From Variovorax paradoxus (GTDB taxonomy: Bacteria > Pseudomonadota > Gammaproteobacteria > Burkholderiales > Burkholderiaceae_C), in NCBI RefSeq assembly GCF_030815855.1, contig NZ_JAUSXG010000001.1:2666001-2730000 (forward strand): 64,000 nucleotides of DNA, written 5' to 3'. Shown here one piece after another: positions 53,602-63,258 of this stretch; position 1 is the stretch's first letter; every line of letters begins with the position of its first letter. The notes under the pieces were generated by a model. That model did not search any database. It saw only the letters and a program-made list of their open reading frames with translations, and was not told where the DNA came from. The position numbers and the translations under genes were made by a program.

Positions 53602-55128
53602 TCAAAGCAGCACGATGTCGTACTGGCCCTGCCCGATGGCGGGCTCGGCCTGCAACGAGATCGGCTTGCCGATGAAGTCGCTCAGCCCCGCCAGGTGCTG
53701 GCTTTCTTCGTCGAGGAACAGTTCGATCACCTGCGGCGACGACACGATCCGGAACTCGCGCGGCGTGAACTGCCGCGCCTCGCGCAAGATCTCGCGCATG
53801 ACGTCGTAGGCCACGCTGCGGGCCGTCTTCACGATGCCCTGGCCGCCGCACGCCGCGCAGGGCTCGCACAGCATGTGGGCCAGCGATTCGCGCGTGCGCT
53901 TGCGCGTCATCTCGACGAGGCCGAGCTGCGAAAAACCGCCGGCGGTGGTCTTGACGCGGTCGCGTGCGAGCTGCTTTCGGAACTCGGCCAGCACCTGCTC
54001 GCGGTGATCGTCGCGCCCCATGTCGATGAAGTCGACGATGATGATCCCGCCCAGATTGCGCAGCCGCAATTGGCGCGCAATGGCTTGCGCCGCCTCCAGG
54101 TTGGTCTTGAAAATAGTGTCGTCGAAGTTGCGCGCGCCGACAAAGCCGCCGGTGTTCACATCCACCGTGGTGAGCGCTTCGGTCTGGTCGACCACGAGAT
54201 AGCCGCCCGATTTCAGGTCGACCCGCCGGCCCAGCGCCTTGGCGATTTCCTCGTCGACCGAGTACAGGTCGAAGATCGGCCGTTCGCCCTTGTAGTGCTG
54301 CAGCTTGCCGGCCGCCTGCGGCATGTATTCGAGGCCGAACTTGAGCAGCACTTCGAACTGCTCGCGCGAATCGATGCGGATGGTCTGCGTGTCTTCGCTG
54401 GTCATGTCGCGCAGCACGCGCTGCAGCAGGCTCAGGTCCTGGTGCAGCAGCGACATCGGCGGCACTTTGCCCGACGCATCGCGAATGCGCGACCAGGTCT
54501 TGCGCAGGTAGCCGATGTCTTCGGCCAGCTCGGCATCCGACGAGTCTTCGCCATTGGTGCGCAAGATGAAGCCGCCGGTGTTGGCCGGTACCACGCCGCC
54601 GCTGTCGGCCGCCGCGGCGGCCTCGATCAGCGCGAGCATGCGGGTGCGCAACGATTCGCGCTGGTCCGAAGGAATCTTCTGCGAAACGCCGATGTGGTTG
54701 TCCTGCGGCAGGAACACCAGCAGGCGGCCCGCGATGCTGATTTGCGTCGACAGCCGCGCACCCTTGGTGCCGATCGGGTCCTTGATGACCTGCACCAGCA
54801 GCGACTGGCCCTCGAACACCTGCTTCTCGATGGGCACCATCGGACCGCCGTTGCGGTGGTCGCGCTCGGGCGCAGGCGCGCTCGGCCGCGAGCCCGGCGT
54901 GAACGGCGCCACGATATCGGCCACATGCAAGAAGGCCGTGCGCTCGAGCCCGATGTCGATAAAGGCCGACTGCATGCCCGGCAGCACGCGCGAGACCTTG
55001 CCCAGGTAGATGTTGCCGACCAGCCCGCGCTCCAGCGTGCGTTCGACGTGCAGTTCTTGCACCGCGCCGTGCTCGACCAGCGCCACACGGGTCTCTTGCG
55101 GGGACCAGTTGATCAGGATGTCTTGCAT
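53602..55128 (-). CDS. rng: Ribonuclease G
   Basis: A 508-residue endoribonuclease of the RNase E/G family acting in 16S rRNA 5' maturation and mRNA decay. The N terminus MQDILINWSPQETRVALVE and an S1 RNA-binding domain (about 35-125) precede the DNase I-like catalytic part with IIIVDFIDMGRDDHREQVL, and the zinc-link cysteines are in CEPCAACGG. It lacks the long C-terminal scaffold of RNase E. It is followed by no gene on its strand and preceded by maf (7-bp gap). Confidence 0.93.
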   Translation of the reverse strand: MQDILINWSPQETRVALVEHGAVQELHVERTLERGLVGNIYLGKVSRVLPGMQSAFIDIGLERTAFLHVADIVAPFTPGSRPSAPAPERDHRNGGPMVPIEKQVFEGQSLLVQVIKDPIGTKGARLSTQISIAGRLLVFLPQDNHIGVSQKIPSDQRESLRTRMLALIEAAAAADSGGVVPANTGGFILRTNGEDSSDAELAEDIGYLRKTWSRIRDASGKVPPMSLLHQDLSLLQRVLRDMTSEDTQTIRIDSREQFEVLLKFGLEYMPQAAGKLQHYKGERPIFDLYSVDEEIAKALGRRVDLKSGGYLVVDQTEALTTVDVNTGGFVGARNFDDTIFKTNLEAAQAIARQLRLRNLGGIIIVDFIDMGRDDHREQVLAEFRKQLARDRVKTTAGGFSQLGLVEMTRKRTRESLAHMLCEPCAACGGQGIVKTARSVAYDVMREILREARQFTPREFRIVSSPQVIELFLDEESQHLAGLSDFIGKPISLQAEPAIGQGQYDIVLL

Positions 55129-55135
55129 GGAAATC

Positions 55136-55741
55136 TCAAGTATTGAACCCGGCGCTGCGAAGAAGCTGCGCGGTCTCGAACATCGGAAGTCCCATGATGC
55201 CCGAATAGGACCCGCTGATGTGCTCGATGAACGCGGCCGCCGCGCCCTGGATCGCATAGGCGCCGGCCTTGCCGAGCGGCTCGCCGCTCGCGGCATAGCG
55301 CGCCATCTGCTGTTTGGTGAGCGTTGCGAAACGCACGCGCGACACGCTGAGCGCCGCATGGCGTCGGCGGCCATGCTGGAGAGCAACAGCCGTCAACACG
55401 CGGTGCGTGGTGCCGGACAACAGCGCGAGCATGCGTTCGGCATCGCGCGCGTCTTCGGGCTTGCCGAGAATGGTGCGGCCGAGGGCCACGGTGGTGTCGG
55501 CGCAGAGCACCGGTGCATCGACGAGTCCGAGGCGCTTGCGCCGCGCGACGGCCGCATCGAGCTTGAGCGCCGTGACGCGCTGCACATAAGCGGTGGGCGA
55601 CTCGTTGGGCAACACCGCTTCGAGCGATTCGGCATCTTCGTCGGGGCCGGCCAGCAGCAGCTCGTGGCGAACGCCGAATTGGCCGAGCAGTTGCGCACGG
55701 CGCGGGCTCTGCGACGCGAGGTAGATGAAGTCGGGGGTCAT
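55136..55741 (-). CDS. maf: Maf nucleotide pyrophosphatase (YhdE-like)
   Basis: A 201-residue Maf-family protein that hydrolyses non-canonical or dTTP/UTP nucleotides to the monophosphate. The signature [11 protein letters not shown] is at residues 9-19; the conserved [20 protein letters not shown] and the C-terminal [13 protein letters not shown] are present. The stop is 7 bp before rng and the start overlaps rlmH by 4 bp. Confidence 0.92.
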   Translation of the reverse strand: MTPDFIYLASQSPRRAQLLGQFGVRHELLLAGPDEDAESLEAVLPNESPTAYVQRVTALKLDAAVARRKRLGLVDAPVLCADTTVALGRTILGKPEDARDAERMLALLSGTTHRVLTAVALQHGRRRHAALSVSRVRFATLTKQQMARYAASGEPLGKAGAYAIQGAAAAFIEHISGSYSGIMGLPMFETAQLLRSAGFNT

Positions 55742-56205
55742 TCCCGGTGGTACGGATGGCCCGCGTTGACCGACCAGGCCCGGTACAGCTGCTCCACGAG
55801 CAGCACGCGCGCCATGGCGTGCGGCAAGGTCAGGTCGGACAGGCGGATGCGCTCGTGCGCCGCGGCCTTGAAGGCGGGGTCGAGGCCATCGGGCCCGCCG
55901 ATAACCAGGGCCACATCGTCGCCCTCGCCTTGCCAGGCTTGCAGGCGTGCAGCGAGTGCCTTGGTGGTCAGCGCAGTGCCGCGCTCGTCGAGTGCCACGA
56001 TGCGCATGCCCCTGGCAATCGCGCCTTCGATGCGCTCGCGCTCTGCGGCATACAACGTCTCGAGCGACTTGGAGCCGCGCGGTTCGGTCTTGACGGCCCG
56101 CAGCTCAAGCTTGAGTTCGGGCGGGAAGCGCTTGGCGTAGTCGTCCCAGGCGGTCTGCGCCCAGTCGGGCATGCGCTGCCCGACGGCGACCACCAGCAGC
56201 TTCAT
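55738..56205 (-). CDS. rlmH: 23S rRNA (pseudouridine-1915 N3)-methyltransferase RlmH
   Basis: A 155-residue SPOUT methyltransferase that modifies helix 69 of 23S rRNA in the assembled ribosome. The knotted SAM-binding region is [13 protein letters not shown], and the C-terminal [28 protein letters not shown] is family-typical. It overlaps both neighbours by 4 bp. Pairing with rsfS is widespread. Confidence 0.96.
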   Translation of the reverse strand: MKLLVVAVGQRMPDWAQTAWDDYAKRFPPELKLELRAVKTEPRGSKSLETLYAAERERIEGAIARGMRIVALDERGTALTTKALAARLQAWQGEGDDVALVIGGPDGLDPAFKAAAHERIRLSDLTLPHAMARVLLVEQLYRAWSVNAGHPYHRE

Positions 56206-56885
56206 GCGCGGCGGGCTGGCGCCTTCTTGGCCGGCGCTTTCTTGGCAGGCGCCTTCTTTGCCGCGGGCTTCTTCGCGGCCGGCTTGCCGACCACCTTGAC
56301 CGGCACGCGCGCGGTCGTGGTCTTCTTGGCGGGGGCCTTCTTGGCGGCGGTTTTCCTGGCCGGGCTCCGGCTGGCCTTCTCGGCCTTGGCTTCCTGCTCG
56401 GCCGCACGGATGGCGGTCTTGGCCGCGCTTGCACGGCGCAGGTTGGGCATCTTGGCCGCAACCGGCTTCTTCTCTTCGTTCACCACCTTGGCGGCGGTTG
56501 CAAGGGCCGGCTTGGTGCCGCCGAGCTTGGCGCGCACCGGCTTGTCGCCCCAGATTTCTTCAAGGTGGTAGTACTGGCGGATGGCGGGCTGCATGATGTG
56601 CGCCACGGCCGCACCGCAGTCCACGATGATCCATTCGCCGTTGTCCTCGCCCTCGATGCGCGGCTTGCCGAAACCGGCTTCGCGCACGGCGTCGCGCACG
56701 CTGGCGGCCAGCGCCTTGGTCTGGCGGTTGGAGGTGCCCGACGCAACGATCACGCGCTCGAACAGCGGCGACAGATGCTCTGTATCGAAAACCTGAATGT
56801 CCTGCGCCTTGACGTCTTCGAGTCCATCGATGATGGCTCGCTGGAGTTTCTGGGTGTCTTTCTTGGCGGCGGCTTCAGTGGTCAT
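56202..56885 (-). CDS. rsfS: Ribosomal silencing factor RsfS with long basic tail
   Basis: A 227-residue protein. The first about 115 residues are the RsfS/Iojap domain that binds ribosomal protein L14 and blocks subunit joining in starvation ([45 protein letters not shown]). The second half is a lysine- and alanine-rich tail with repeated KKAPAKK units like histone H1 tails. Usual RsfS proteins end near 110-130 residues. The tail may bind RNA or DNA. The gene overlaps rlmH by 4 bp and nadD by 1 bp. Confidence 0.92.
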   Translation of the reverse strand: MTTEAAAKKDTQKLQRAIIDGLEDVKAQDIQVFDTEHLSPLFERVIVASGTSNRQTKALAASVRDAVREAGFGKPRIEGEDNGEWIIVDCGAAVAHIMQPAIRQYYHLEEIWGDKPVRAKLGGTKPALATAAKVVNEEKKPVAAKMPNLRRASAAKTAIRAAEQEAKAEKASRSPARKTAAKKAPAKKTTTARVPVKVVGKPAAKKPAAKKAPAKKAPAKKAPARRA

Positions 56886-57520
56886 CAGGCAGAGCGGTAA
56901 AGGTGGTGTTGGTCAATATAGCGTGCAACGGCGGACGGAACCAGCGAGGAAATGTCCTCGCCAAGCGCCGCGCGCCGCCGGATATCGGTAGCGCTGGTGT
57001 CCATGGCCGGCAATTCGAGCGCTTCGAAACGTGCGCCAGCCGGAAGGCCGGGCAGCATTTTCGGATCAAAACGAGCAGTGTCGCCCGTCGATAATGCGCG
57101 ATACGCTACAGAAACGATAGCAATGCCGAGTATAGCCTGCCAGCCGTGCCATGCAGGCAACGCCGTCGCCTGGTCGGCGCCCATGATCAAAACGAGTTGC
57201 GCTCCGGGTTGCTCCCGCTGCAACTCGTGCAGCGTGTCGAGCGTGTAGGTGGGGCCGTCGCGCAACACTTCGCGGCTGTCGACCACCACGGTGCCCTTCA
57301 GTTCCGAAAAGGCCAGCTGCGCCATCGCCAAGCGGTCTTGCGCGGGCGTCAGCGTCCGGCTCTTGTGCCAGGCCTGCCCGGTGGGAATGACGTGCAGCTC
57401 GGCGAGGCCAAGCTGCGAAAGCGCCGCTTCGGCCAAGGCGACATGGGCGTTGTGCGGCGGATCGAACGCGCCGCCGAAAATGCCGATGCGCGCAGCCGTG
57501 CCGGCGGTGCTCGTGTTCAC
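56885..57520 (-). CDS. nadD: Nicotinate-nucleotide adenylyltransferase
   Basis: A 211-residue enzyme of NAD synthesis that joins nicotinate mononucleotide and ATP. Nucleotidyltransferase motif [14 protein letters not shown] at residues 12-25, [17 protein letters not shown], and the C-terminal SATDIRRR. The GTG start at 57520 overlaps the hemF stop (GTGA); longer frames are not family-like. Confidence 0.93.
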   Translation of the reverse strand: MNTSTAGTAARIGIFGGAFDPPHNAHVALAEAALSQLGLAELHVIPTGQAWHKSRTLTPAQDRLAMAQLAFSELKGTVVVDSREVLRDGPTYTLDTLHELQREQPGAQLVLIMGADQATALPAWHGWQAILGIAIVSVAYRALSTGDTARFDPKMLPGLPAGARFEALELPAMDTSATDIRRRAALGEDISSLVPSAVARYIDQHHLYRSA

Positions 57521-58434
57521 AGCCAGTCGCGCCGCACGATGAAGTCGCTGTACAGCGCAGCTTCGGGGCTGCCCGGCTCGGGTTGCTGGCGGTAGGCCCA
57601 GCTCGCAAGCGGCGGCATCGACAGCAGGATCGACTCGGTGCGCCCGCCCGATTGCAGCCCGAAGTGCGTACCGCGGTCCCACACGAGATTGAACTCGACG
57701 TAGCGGCCGCGCCGATAGAGCTGGAATGCCCGCTCGCGTTCGCCCCAGGGCATGCCGCGGCGGCGTTCCACGATCGACAGGTACGCCGGCAGAAAGGCAT
57801 TGCCCACCGAACGCAGCATGGCAAACCCGTTTTCGAATCCGCCCTCGGCGAAGTCATCGAAAAAGATGCCGCCGATGCCGCGCTGCTCGTTGCGGTGCTT
57901 GAGAAAGAAATACTCGTCGCACCAGGTCTTGAAGCGCGGGTATTTGTCGCTACCGAAGGCGGCGAGCGCGTCGCGGCAGGCGGCGTGGAAGTGCACCGCA
58001 TCTTCCTCGAAGCCGTAGCAAGGCGTCAGGTCCATGCCGCCGCCGAACCAGCACACCGGGTCCTTGCCCTCGGGCAGCGCGGCCAGCATGCGCACGTTCA
58101 TGTGAACGATCGGCACGTAGGGGTTGCGCGGATGGAACACCAGCGAAACGCCCATGGCCTCGAAAGGCGCCCCCGCGAGTTCGGGCCGGTTCTGCGTGGC
58201 CGAGGGCGGCAGCCTGGGCCCGCGCACCTGCGAGAAACCGCAGCCCGCGCGCTCGAACAATTCCCCGCCTTCCAGAATGCAGGTGAGCCCGTGGCCCTGC
58301 AACGTCTCTCCAGGCTCCTTTTGCCAGGCATCGCGCGTGCAGGCGCCGCCGTCGGTTGCCTCGACGGCCGCGACGATCTCCTGCTGAAGCTTGCGCAGGT
58401 AGTCGCCGACCGCTGCCGAATGGGTCTGCTGCAT
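57517..58434 (-). CDS. hemF: Oxygen-dependent coproporphyrinogen III oxidase
   Basis: A 305-residue cytoplasmic haem-synthesis enzyme that decarboxylates coproporphyrinogen III using O2. Family blocks: [50 protein letters not shown] and [29 protein letters not shown]. The ATG at 58434 touches the purD stop; a TTG codon before it is the alternative. The anaerobic enzyme HemN is not in the window. Confidence 0.95.
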   Translation of the reverse strand: MQQTHSAAVGDYLRKLQQEIVAAVEATDGGACTRDAWQKEPGETLQGHGLTCILEGGELFERAGCGFSQVRGPRLPPSATQNRPELAGAPFEAMGVSLVFHPRNPYVPIVHMNVRMLAALPEGKDPVCWFGGGMDLTPCYGFEEDAVHFHAACRDALAAFGSDKYPRFKTWCDEYFFLKHRNEQRGIGGIFFDDFAEGGFENGFAMLRSVGNAFLPAYLSIVERRRGMPWGERERAFQLYRRGRYVEFNLVWDRGTHFGLQSGGRTESILLSMPPLASWAYRQQPEPGSPEAALYSDFIVRRDWL

Positions 58435-59732
58435 CAAGCGTGCGGATTGTTGCGCGCGTGAACCGCGCGGAAACCGATGTCCCTGCGGTATTGCGCGCCG
58501 TCGAAGTTGATGCGCGCCGCGACTTCGTAGGCGCGCTGCTGCGCTTGCTTCACGCTGTCGGCCAGCACGGTCACGCAGAGCACGCGGCCGCCGCTGGTCT
58601 TGAGTTCGCCGTCTTGCTGCGTGGTGCCGGCATGGAACACCACGGCATCGGGCGCCTCGGCCGGAATGCCGGTGATGCGGTCACCCTTGCGCGGCGAGAG
58701 CGGATAGCCGTGCGCTGCCATCACCACGCCAAGCGCCACGCGACGGTCCCACTGCAGCTCGACCTGGTCGAGCGTGCCGTCGGTGGCGTGCCAGAACACC
58801 TCGAACAGGTCGGACTTGAGCCGCATCATGATCGGTTGCGTCTCGGGGTCGCCCATGCGGCAGTTGAACTCGAGCGTCTTGGGATGGCCCGCCGCGTCGA
58901 TCATGAGACCGGCATACAGAAAGCCGGTGTAGGGAATGCCGTCCATTTCCATGCCGCGAATCGTCGGCAGGATGATTTCGCGCATGGCACGCGCGTGCAC
59001 CTCGGCCGTGACCACCGGCGCGGGCGAGTACGCCCCCATGCCGCCGGTGTTGGGGCCTTCGTCGTTGTCGAGCAGGCGCTTGTGATCCTGGCTGGTGGCC
59101 AGCGCGGTCACGTTCTTGCCATCGCACAGCACGATGAAGCTGGCTTCCTCGCCCTGCAGGAATTCTTCGATGACGACGCGCGCGCCGCCGTCGTTGTGGG
59201 ACACGCCGAACTTGTTGTCGACCAGCATGAAGTCGACCGCCTCGTGCGCTTCCTGTGCCGTCATGGCCACGACCACGCCCTTGCCGGCGGCCAGGCCGTC
59301 GGCCTTGACCACGATCGGTGCGCCCTTGGCATCGATGTACGCATGGGCTGCGGCCGCATCGGTGAAGGCCTCGTATTCGGCGGTCGGAATCTTGTGGCGC
59401 TTCATGAACGCCTTGGAAAACGCCTTGGAGCTTTCGAGCTGCGCGGCGGCCTGCGTCGGGCCGAAGATGCGCAGGCCGTGCGCACGGAATTCATCGACCA
59501 CGCCGGCCGCCAGCGGCGCCTCGGGGCCGACCACGGTGAGCGCGATCTTTTCCTTCATGGCCCACTCGCGCAGCGCCGCGGGCTCGGTGATGTCGATGCA
59601 GTCGTAGCGCTCGTCGCTCACGGTGCCGCCGTTGCCCGGCGCCACGTACACGCGGCTGACCCGGTTGGCCTGCGCCAGCCGCCACGCCAGAGCGTGCTCG
59701 CGGCCCCCTCCTCCAATTACCAGTACCTTCAT
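58434..59732 (-). CDS. purD: Phosphoribosylamine-glycine ligase
   Basis: A 432-residue ATP-grasp enzyme that makes glycinamide ribonucleotide in purine synthesis. The N terminus [17 protein letters not shown], the ATP-grasp loop [40 protein letters not shown] and [13 protein letters not shown] are clear. Start 59732 matches the family start; the longer frame adds 30 unrelated residues. It starts 28 bp after yebC and probably shares its transcript. Confidence 0.96.
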   Translation of the reverse strand: MKVLVIGGGGREHALAWRLAQANRVSRVYVAPGNGGTVSDERYDCIDITEPAALREWAMKEKIALTVVGPEAPLAAGVVDEFRAHGLRIFGPTQAAAQLESSKAFSKAFMKRHKIPTAEYEAFTDAAAAHAYIDAKGAPIVVKADGLAAGKGVVVAMTAQEAHEAVDFMLVDNKFGVSHNDGGARVVIEEFLQGEEASFIVLCDGKNVTALATSQDHKRLLDNDEGPNTGGMGAYSPAPVVTAEVHARAMREIILPTIRGMEMDGIPYTGFLYAGLMIDAAGHPKTLEFNCRMGDPETQPIMMRLKSDLFEVFWHATDGTLDQVELQWDRRVALGVVMAAHGYPLSPRKGDRITGIPAEAPDAVVFHAGTTQQDGELKTSGGRVLCVTVLADSVKQAQQRAYEVAARINFDGAQYRRDIGFRAVHARNNPHA

Positions 59733-59760
59733 TCGCAGGCCTTCATTCGCTGTATGTCGT

Positions 59761-60486
59761 TCATTCGGAAAGCGCCGCGTTGTGATAGACCTCCTGGACA
59801 TCGTCCAGGTCTTCGAGCACATCGAGCAGCTTCTGCATCCTGGCCGCGTCTTCGCCGGTCACTTCGACCGTGTTTTCGGCACGCATGGTGACTTCGGCCA
59901 CCTCCGGCTTGAGCCCGCCGGCCTCGAGCGCATTCTTGACGGCCTCGAAATCGCCGACCGCGGTCAGCACTTCGATGGCGCCGTCATCGTCGGTAATCAC
60001 GTCTTCGGCACCGGCTTCGAGCGCGAGCTCCATCACCTTGTCCTCATCGGTGCCGGGCGCGAAGATGATCTGGCCGCAGTGCTTGAACTGGAAGGCCACC
60101 GAGCCTTCGGTGCCCATGTTGCCGCCGTGCTTGGAAAAAGCGTGGCGCACTTCGGCCACGGTGCGCACGCGGTTGTCGGTCATGGTGTCGACGATGATCG
60201 CGGCGCCGCCGATGCCGTACCCCTCGTAACGAATTTCTTCGTAATTCACGCCTTCGAGGTTGCCGGTGGCCTTGTCGATGTTGCGCTTGACGGTGTCGAT
60301 CGGCAGGTTGACGGCCTTGGCTTTTTCCACTGCCAGCCGCAACCGAGGGTTAGCACTTAGGTCGCCGCCACCGGCGCGGGCAGCCACGGTAATTTCGCGA
60401 ATGGCGCGCGTCCAGAGCTTGCCGCGCTTCTCGTCCTGGCGGCCCTTCCGGTGCTGAATATTTGCCCATTTGCTATGTCCGGCCAT
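59761..60486 (-). CDS. yebC: YebC/PmpR-family protein
   Basis: A 241-residue protein that starts [22 protein letters not shown], the invariant YebC opening. Members were described as transcription regulators; recent work on the family also implicates them in translation of difficult (proline-rich) stretches. Further blocks are [22 protein letters not shown] and [17 protein letters not shown]. It is the probable first gene of the leftward run to rng. Confidence 0.95.
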   Translation of the reverse strand: MAGHSKWANIQHRKGRQDEKRGKLWTRAIREITVAARAGGGDLSANPRLRLAVEKAKAVNLPIDTVKRNIDKATGNLEGVNYEEIRYEGYGIGGAAIIVDTMTDNRVRTVAEVRHAFSKHGGNMGTEGSVAFQFKHCGQIIFAPGTDEDKVMELALEAGAEDVITDDDGAIEVLTAVGDFEAVKNALEAGGLKPEVAEVTMRAENTVEVTGEDAARMQKLLDVLEDLDDVQEVYHNAALSE

Positions 60487-60603
60487 GGCTTTCTATCTCG
60501 CAGTCTTGTGTTTTCAAAGCAAGCTCCGAGTTTACTGTCCGGCGCGCACAACGGCCCGGGCGGCAGCGCCGAAGCGGCCGGGTCTTTTGGTGATAATCCT
60601 TCG
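60487..60603. promoter_or_regulatory. Divergent region yebC / methyltransferase
   Basis: 117 bp between the two divergent genes, which must contain both promoters. A T/G-rich patch at 60500-60540 is the AT-richest part. Nothing more specific was recognised. Confidence 0.3.
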
Positions 60604-61392
60604 ATGACGCCATCGCCTTCTGTCGTGCCCGCTAATCCGGTCGCCCTGCCTCCTCACACCCCGTTGCCGCTGTATTACAAGAACGAGGCGGAGCACCAGG
60701 TGTTCCTGCGCCGCATCTTCGACAGCACCGCGGCCGACTACGACCGCATCGAGAGCGTGCTCGCCTTCGGCACCGGCCCGTCCTACCGCCGGGCCGCCCT
60801 GACGCAGGCCGGACTCGTTGCGGGTGCGCAAGTGCTCGATGTCGGCATCGGCACCGGGCTGGTCGCCCGCGAGGCGCTCAAGATCATCGGCTCGACGGGC
60901 CAGTTGGTGGGCGTCGATCCCAGCGTCGGGATGATGGAACAGATCAACCTTCCGGGCGTGGAACTGGTTCCAGGCGTGGCGGAATCCCTGCCCCGGTCGG
61001 ACGCCAGCTGCGATTTCGTGAGCATGGGCTATGCGATGCGACACATCAGCGACGTGGCCGCGGCGTTCAGCGAATTTCATCGCGTGCTGCGACCGGGCGG
61101 GCGCCTGGTGGTGCTCGAAATCACCAAGCCGAACGGCCGCTTCGCGACCGCGCTGCTCAAGGGCTACATGCGCGCGGTGGTTCCGCTGATTGCGCGGATC
61201 GTCGGCCGCCGCACCAACACCTCGGAACTGTGGCGCTATTACTGGGACACCATCGAAGCCTGCATTCCGCCCGAGCGCGTGCTGGAAGCGCTGCGCGCCG
61301 CCGGCTTCACCGAAGTGCGCCGGCACGCGAGCCTCGGCGTTTTTTCCGAATACATGGCCCGCAAGCCAGACAACACCGTCGAGGCCGGCTGA
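60604..61392 (+). CDS. UbiE-like SAM-dependent methyltransferase
   Basis: A 262-residue class I methyltransferase. The N-terminal FDSTAADYDRIESVLAFGTGPSYRR and SAM loop VLDVGIGTGLVAREALK resemble UbiE/COQ5, as does SMGYAMRHISDVAAAFSEFHRVLRPGG. The sequence differs from true UbiE (no MNDLMS-type block), so it is probably a specialised enzyme. It is followed after 2 bp by a chorismatase gene. Aryl-polyene pathways need methyltransferases acting on the aromatic head, which fits (inference). Confidence 0.8.
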   Translation: MTPSPSVVPANPVALPPHTPLPLYYKNEAEHQVFLRRIFDSTAADYDRIESVLAFGTGPSYRRAALTQAGLVAGAQVLDVGIGTGLVAREALKIIGSTGQLVGVDPSVGMMEQINLPGVELVPGVAESLPRSDASCDFVSMGYAMRHISDVAAAFSEFHRVLRPGGRLVVLEITKPNGRFATALLKGYMRAVVPLIARIVGRRTNTSELWRYYWDTIEACIPPERVLEALRAAGFTEVRRHASLGVFSEYMARKPDNTVEAG

Positions 61393-61394
61393 CC

Positions 61395-62423
61395 GTGCGA
61401 GTTCAGGGCGAAATTTCTCATTTGCGCGTCGAGCGTCTTTCACTGTCCGACAGCCTCGCGCTGGCCGCCCACGGCACCGCACCTTTTGCGGCGCTCGGCT
61501 ACGGCACGCCGCACGGGCTGGCGTGGATGCCGACCGTCAACGCGCGCGTGCTTTCCGGACAAGGCGCCATGGCCGACGTGTGGCACGTGAACGGCGGGTA
61601 CGTGCAGTCGGGCACCACCGGCATCGCCCGCTGGCGCAGCAACGGGCACTGGCTGCTCGGCGCCATCGACATCGACGAATCCGCGGAAAAACAGAACCTC
61701 GCCGAAATTGCGCACTGCGCCTACCGCGACCTCTTCAAGACGCTCGACCAGACCGCCACGCCGCACCTGCTGCGCATCTGGAACTACCTGCCGCAGATCA
61801 ATGGCGACGGCGGCGGGCTGGAGCGATACCGGCAGTTCAACCTCGGGCGGCAGGAAGCGTTTTTCGAGGCCGGCCGCGCTGCCTTCGAAGGCGCCCCTGC
61901 GGCTTGCGCGCTGGGCATTCACCAAGGCGCGCTGTCCATCCGGTTCCTGGCCGGACAAACAGCCCCGGTGCCGGTCGAGAACCCGCGCCAGGTTTCAGCC
62001 TACCGCTATCCGGAAACCTACGGCCCGCGCTCGCCCACCTTTTCGCGCGCGGCGCTGACCGACATCGGCAACGGCGACGTGGCGCTTTTCATCTCGGGCA
62101 CCGCGAGCATCGTGGGCCACGAAACCGTTCACCAGGGAGACGTGCTGGAGCAAACGCGCGAAACGCTGCGCAACCTCGAAGCGGTGATCGCGGCGGCCAA
62201 CAGCCAGGTCACGGCAACCTTTTCGCTCGCCATGCTCGACTGCGTGGTTTATGTGCGCCATCCGGCCAACACCGAGGCGGTGCGCGGCGTGCTCGAGAAC
62301 GCGCTGGGCGCCGACGCGCCGATGGTCCGCCATGCGGTCTACCTGGAGGCGGACATCTGCCGCAGCGACCTGCTGGTCGAGATCGAAGCCCACGCCGTCG
62401 CGCCGGGTCGCCTGCGGGCCTGA
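61395..62423 (+). CDS. Chorismatase-like protein (XanB2/FkbO/Hyg5 family)
   Basis: A 342-residue protein resembling chorismatases, which convert chorismate to hydroxybenzoates and pyruvate. The block VENPRQVSAYRYPETYGPRSPTF is characteristic of XanB2-type enzymes, which supply 3- and 4-hydroxybenzoate for xanthomonadin-type pigments and ubiquinone. ALGYGTPHGLAWMPTVNARVL and GTASIVGHETVHQGDVLEQT also fit. The GTG start is 2 bp after the methyltransferase stop; the ATG frame upstream lies inside that gene. Confidence 0.8.
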   Translation: MRVQGEISHLRVERLSLSDSLALAAHGTAPFAALGYGTPHGLAWMPTVNARVLSGQGAMADVWHVNGGYVQSGTTGIARWRSNGHWLLGAIDIDESAEKQNLAEIAHCAYRDLFKTLDQTATPHLLRIWNYLPQINGDGGGLERYRQFNLGRQEAFFEAGRAAFEGAPAACALGIHQGALSIRFLAGQTAPVPVENPRQVSAYRYPETYGPRSPTFSRAALTDIGNGDVALFISGTASIVGHETVHQGDVLEQTRETLRNLEAVIAAANSQVTATFSLAMLDCVVYVRHPANTEAVRGVLENALGADAPMVRHAVYLEADICRSDLLVEIEAHAVAPGRLRA

Positions 62424-62454
62424 CCCGTTGTTGCGATTCGACCGGACCGACGAG

Positions 62455-63258
62455 ATGTCGATGACCCGCGTGCCGCGCATTCTCGCGACCATTCCGCTCG
62501 CGTTGATGCTCTACGCGCTGCTGCTGTTCCTGGGCCTCATTTCGCTGGCCTGGAATTTCATCGCCATGCTGCTGTATCCGGTCATGCCGGAGGCCCCCGC
62601 ACGCACCCTGGGCCGCCTGACCATCGCCTTTGCGTACCGCATGTTCTGGGGCCTGGCCTCCGTGACCGGGATGATGCGCATCGACGCGAGTTGCCTCGAC
62701 CCGATGCGCGACGAACCCGGCGTGATCTTCGTCGCCAATCACCCGACAATGCTCGACGCCCTGCTGCTCGTGGCCCGGTTGCCGCGCAGCGCCTGCATCA
62801 TGAAGGCCGACCTGCTGCGCAATATCTTTCTCGGCGCGGGCGCGCGGCTGGCGCGCTACATCAGCAACGAATCGGCGCGCACCATGGTGCGGCTGGCCGT
62901 GGCCGATCTGCGCAACGGCGGCCAGCTGGTCATTTTTCCGGAAGGCACGCGCACGGTGACGCCGCCACTCAATCCGTTCGGCAATGGCGTGACACTGATC
63001 GCCAAGCTCGCGCAGGTACCGATCCAGACCGTCTTCATCGAGACCGACTCGCCCTATCTCAGCAAGGGCTGGCCGCTGTGGCGCTTGCCACCGCTGCCCA
63101 TCGTCTTCAAGCTACGGCTGGGCGAACGGTTCGCGCCCATGCAGGACAGCCACGTGCTGCAGGCGGAGATGGAACGATACTTTCGCCAACACATGGAACA
63201 GCGCGCCACCGACGCGTCCCCCGAATGCCAGACGCCTCGCGCACACACCTTGTCCTGA
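62455..63258 (+). CDS. Lysophospholipid acyltransferase-type protein
   Basis: A 267-residue PlsC-like acyltransferase. An N-terminal membrane helix (ILATIPLALMLYALLLFLGLISLAWN) precedes the catalytic H-x4-D motif in NHPTMLD and the acceptor motif FPEGTRT. Such acyltransferases occur in aryl-polyene clusters, where they are thought to attach the polyene to a lipid carrier. ATG at 62461 is an alternative start. It overlaps the glycosyltransferase gene by 34 bp. Confidence 0.84.
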   Translation: MSMTRVPRILATIPLALMLYALLLFLGLISLAWNFIAMLLYPVMPEAPARTLGRLTIAFAYRMFWGLASVTGMMRIDASCLDPMRDEPGVIFVANHPTMLDALLLVARLPRSACIMKADLLRNIFLGAGARLARYISNESARTMVRLAVADLRNGGQLVIFPEGTRTVTPPLNPFGNGVTLIAKLAQVPIQTVFIETDSPYLSKGWPLWRLPPLPIVFKLRLGERFAPMQDSHVLQAEMERYFRQHMEQRATDASPECQTPRAHTLS

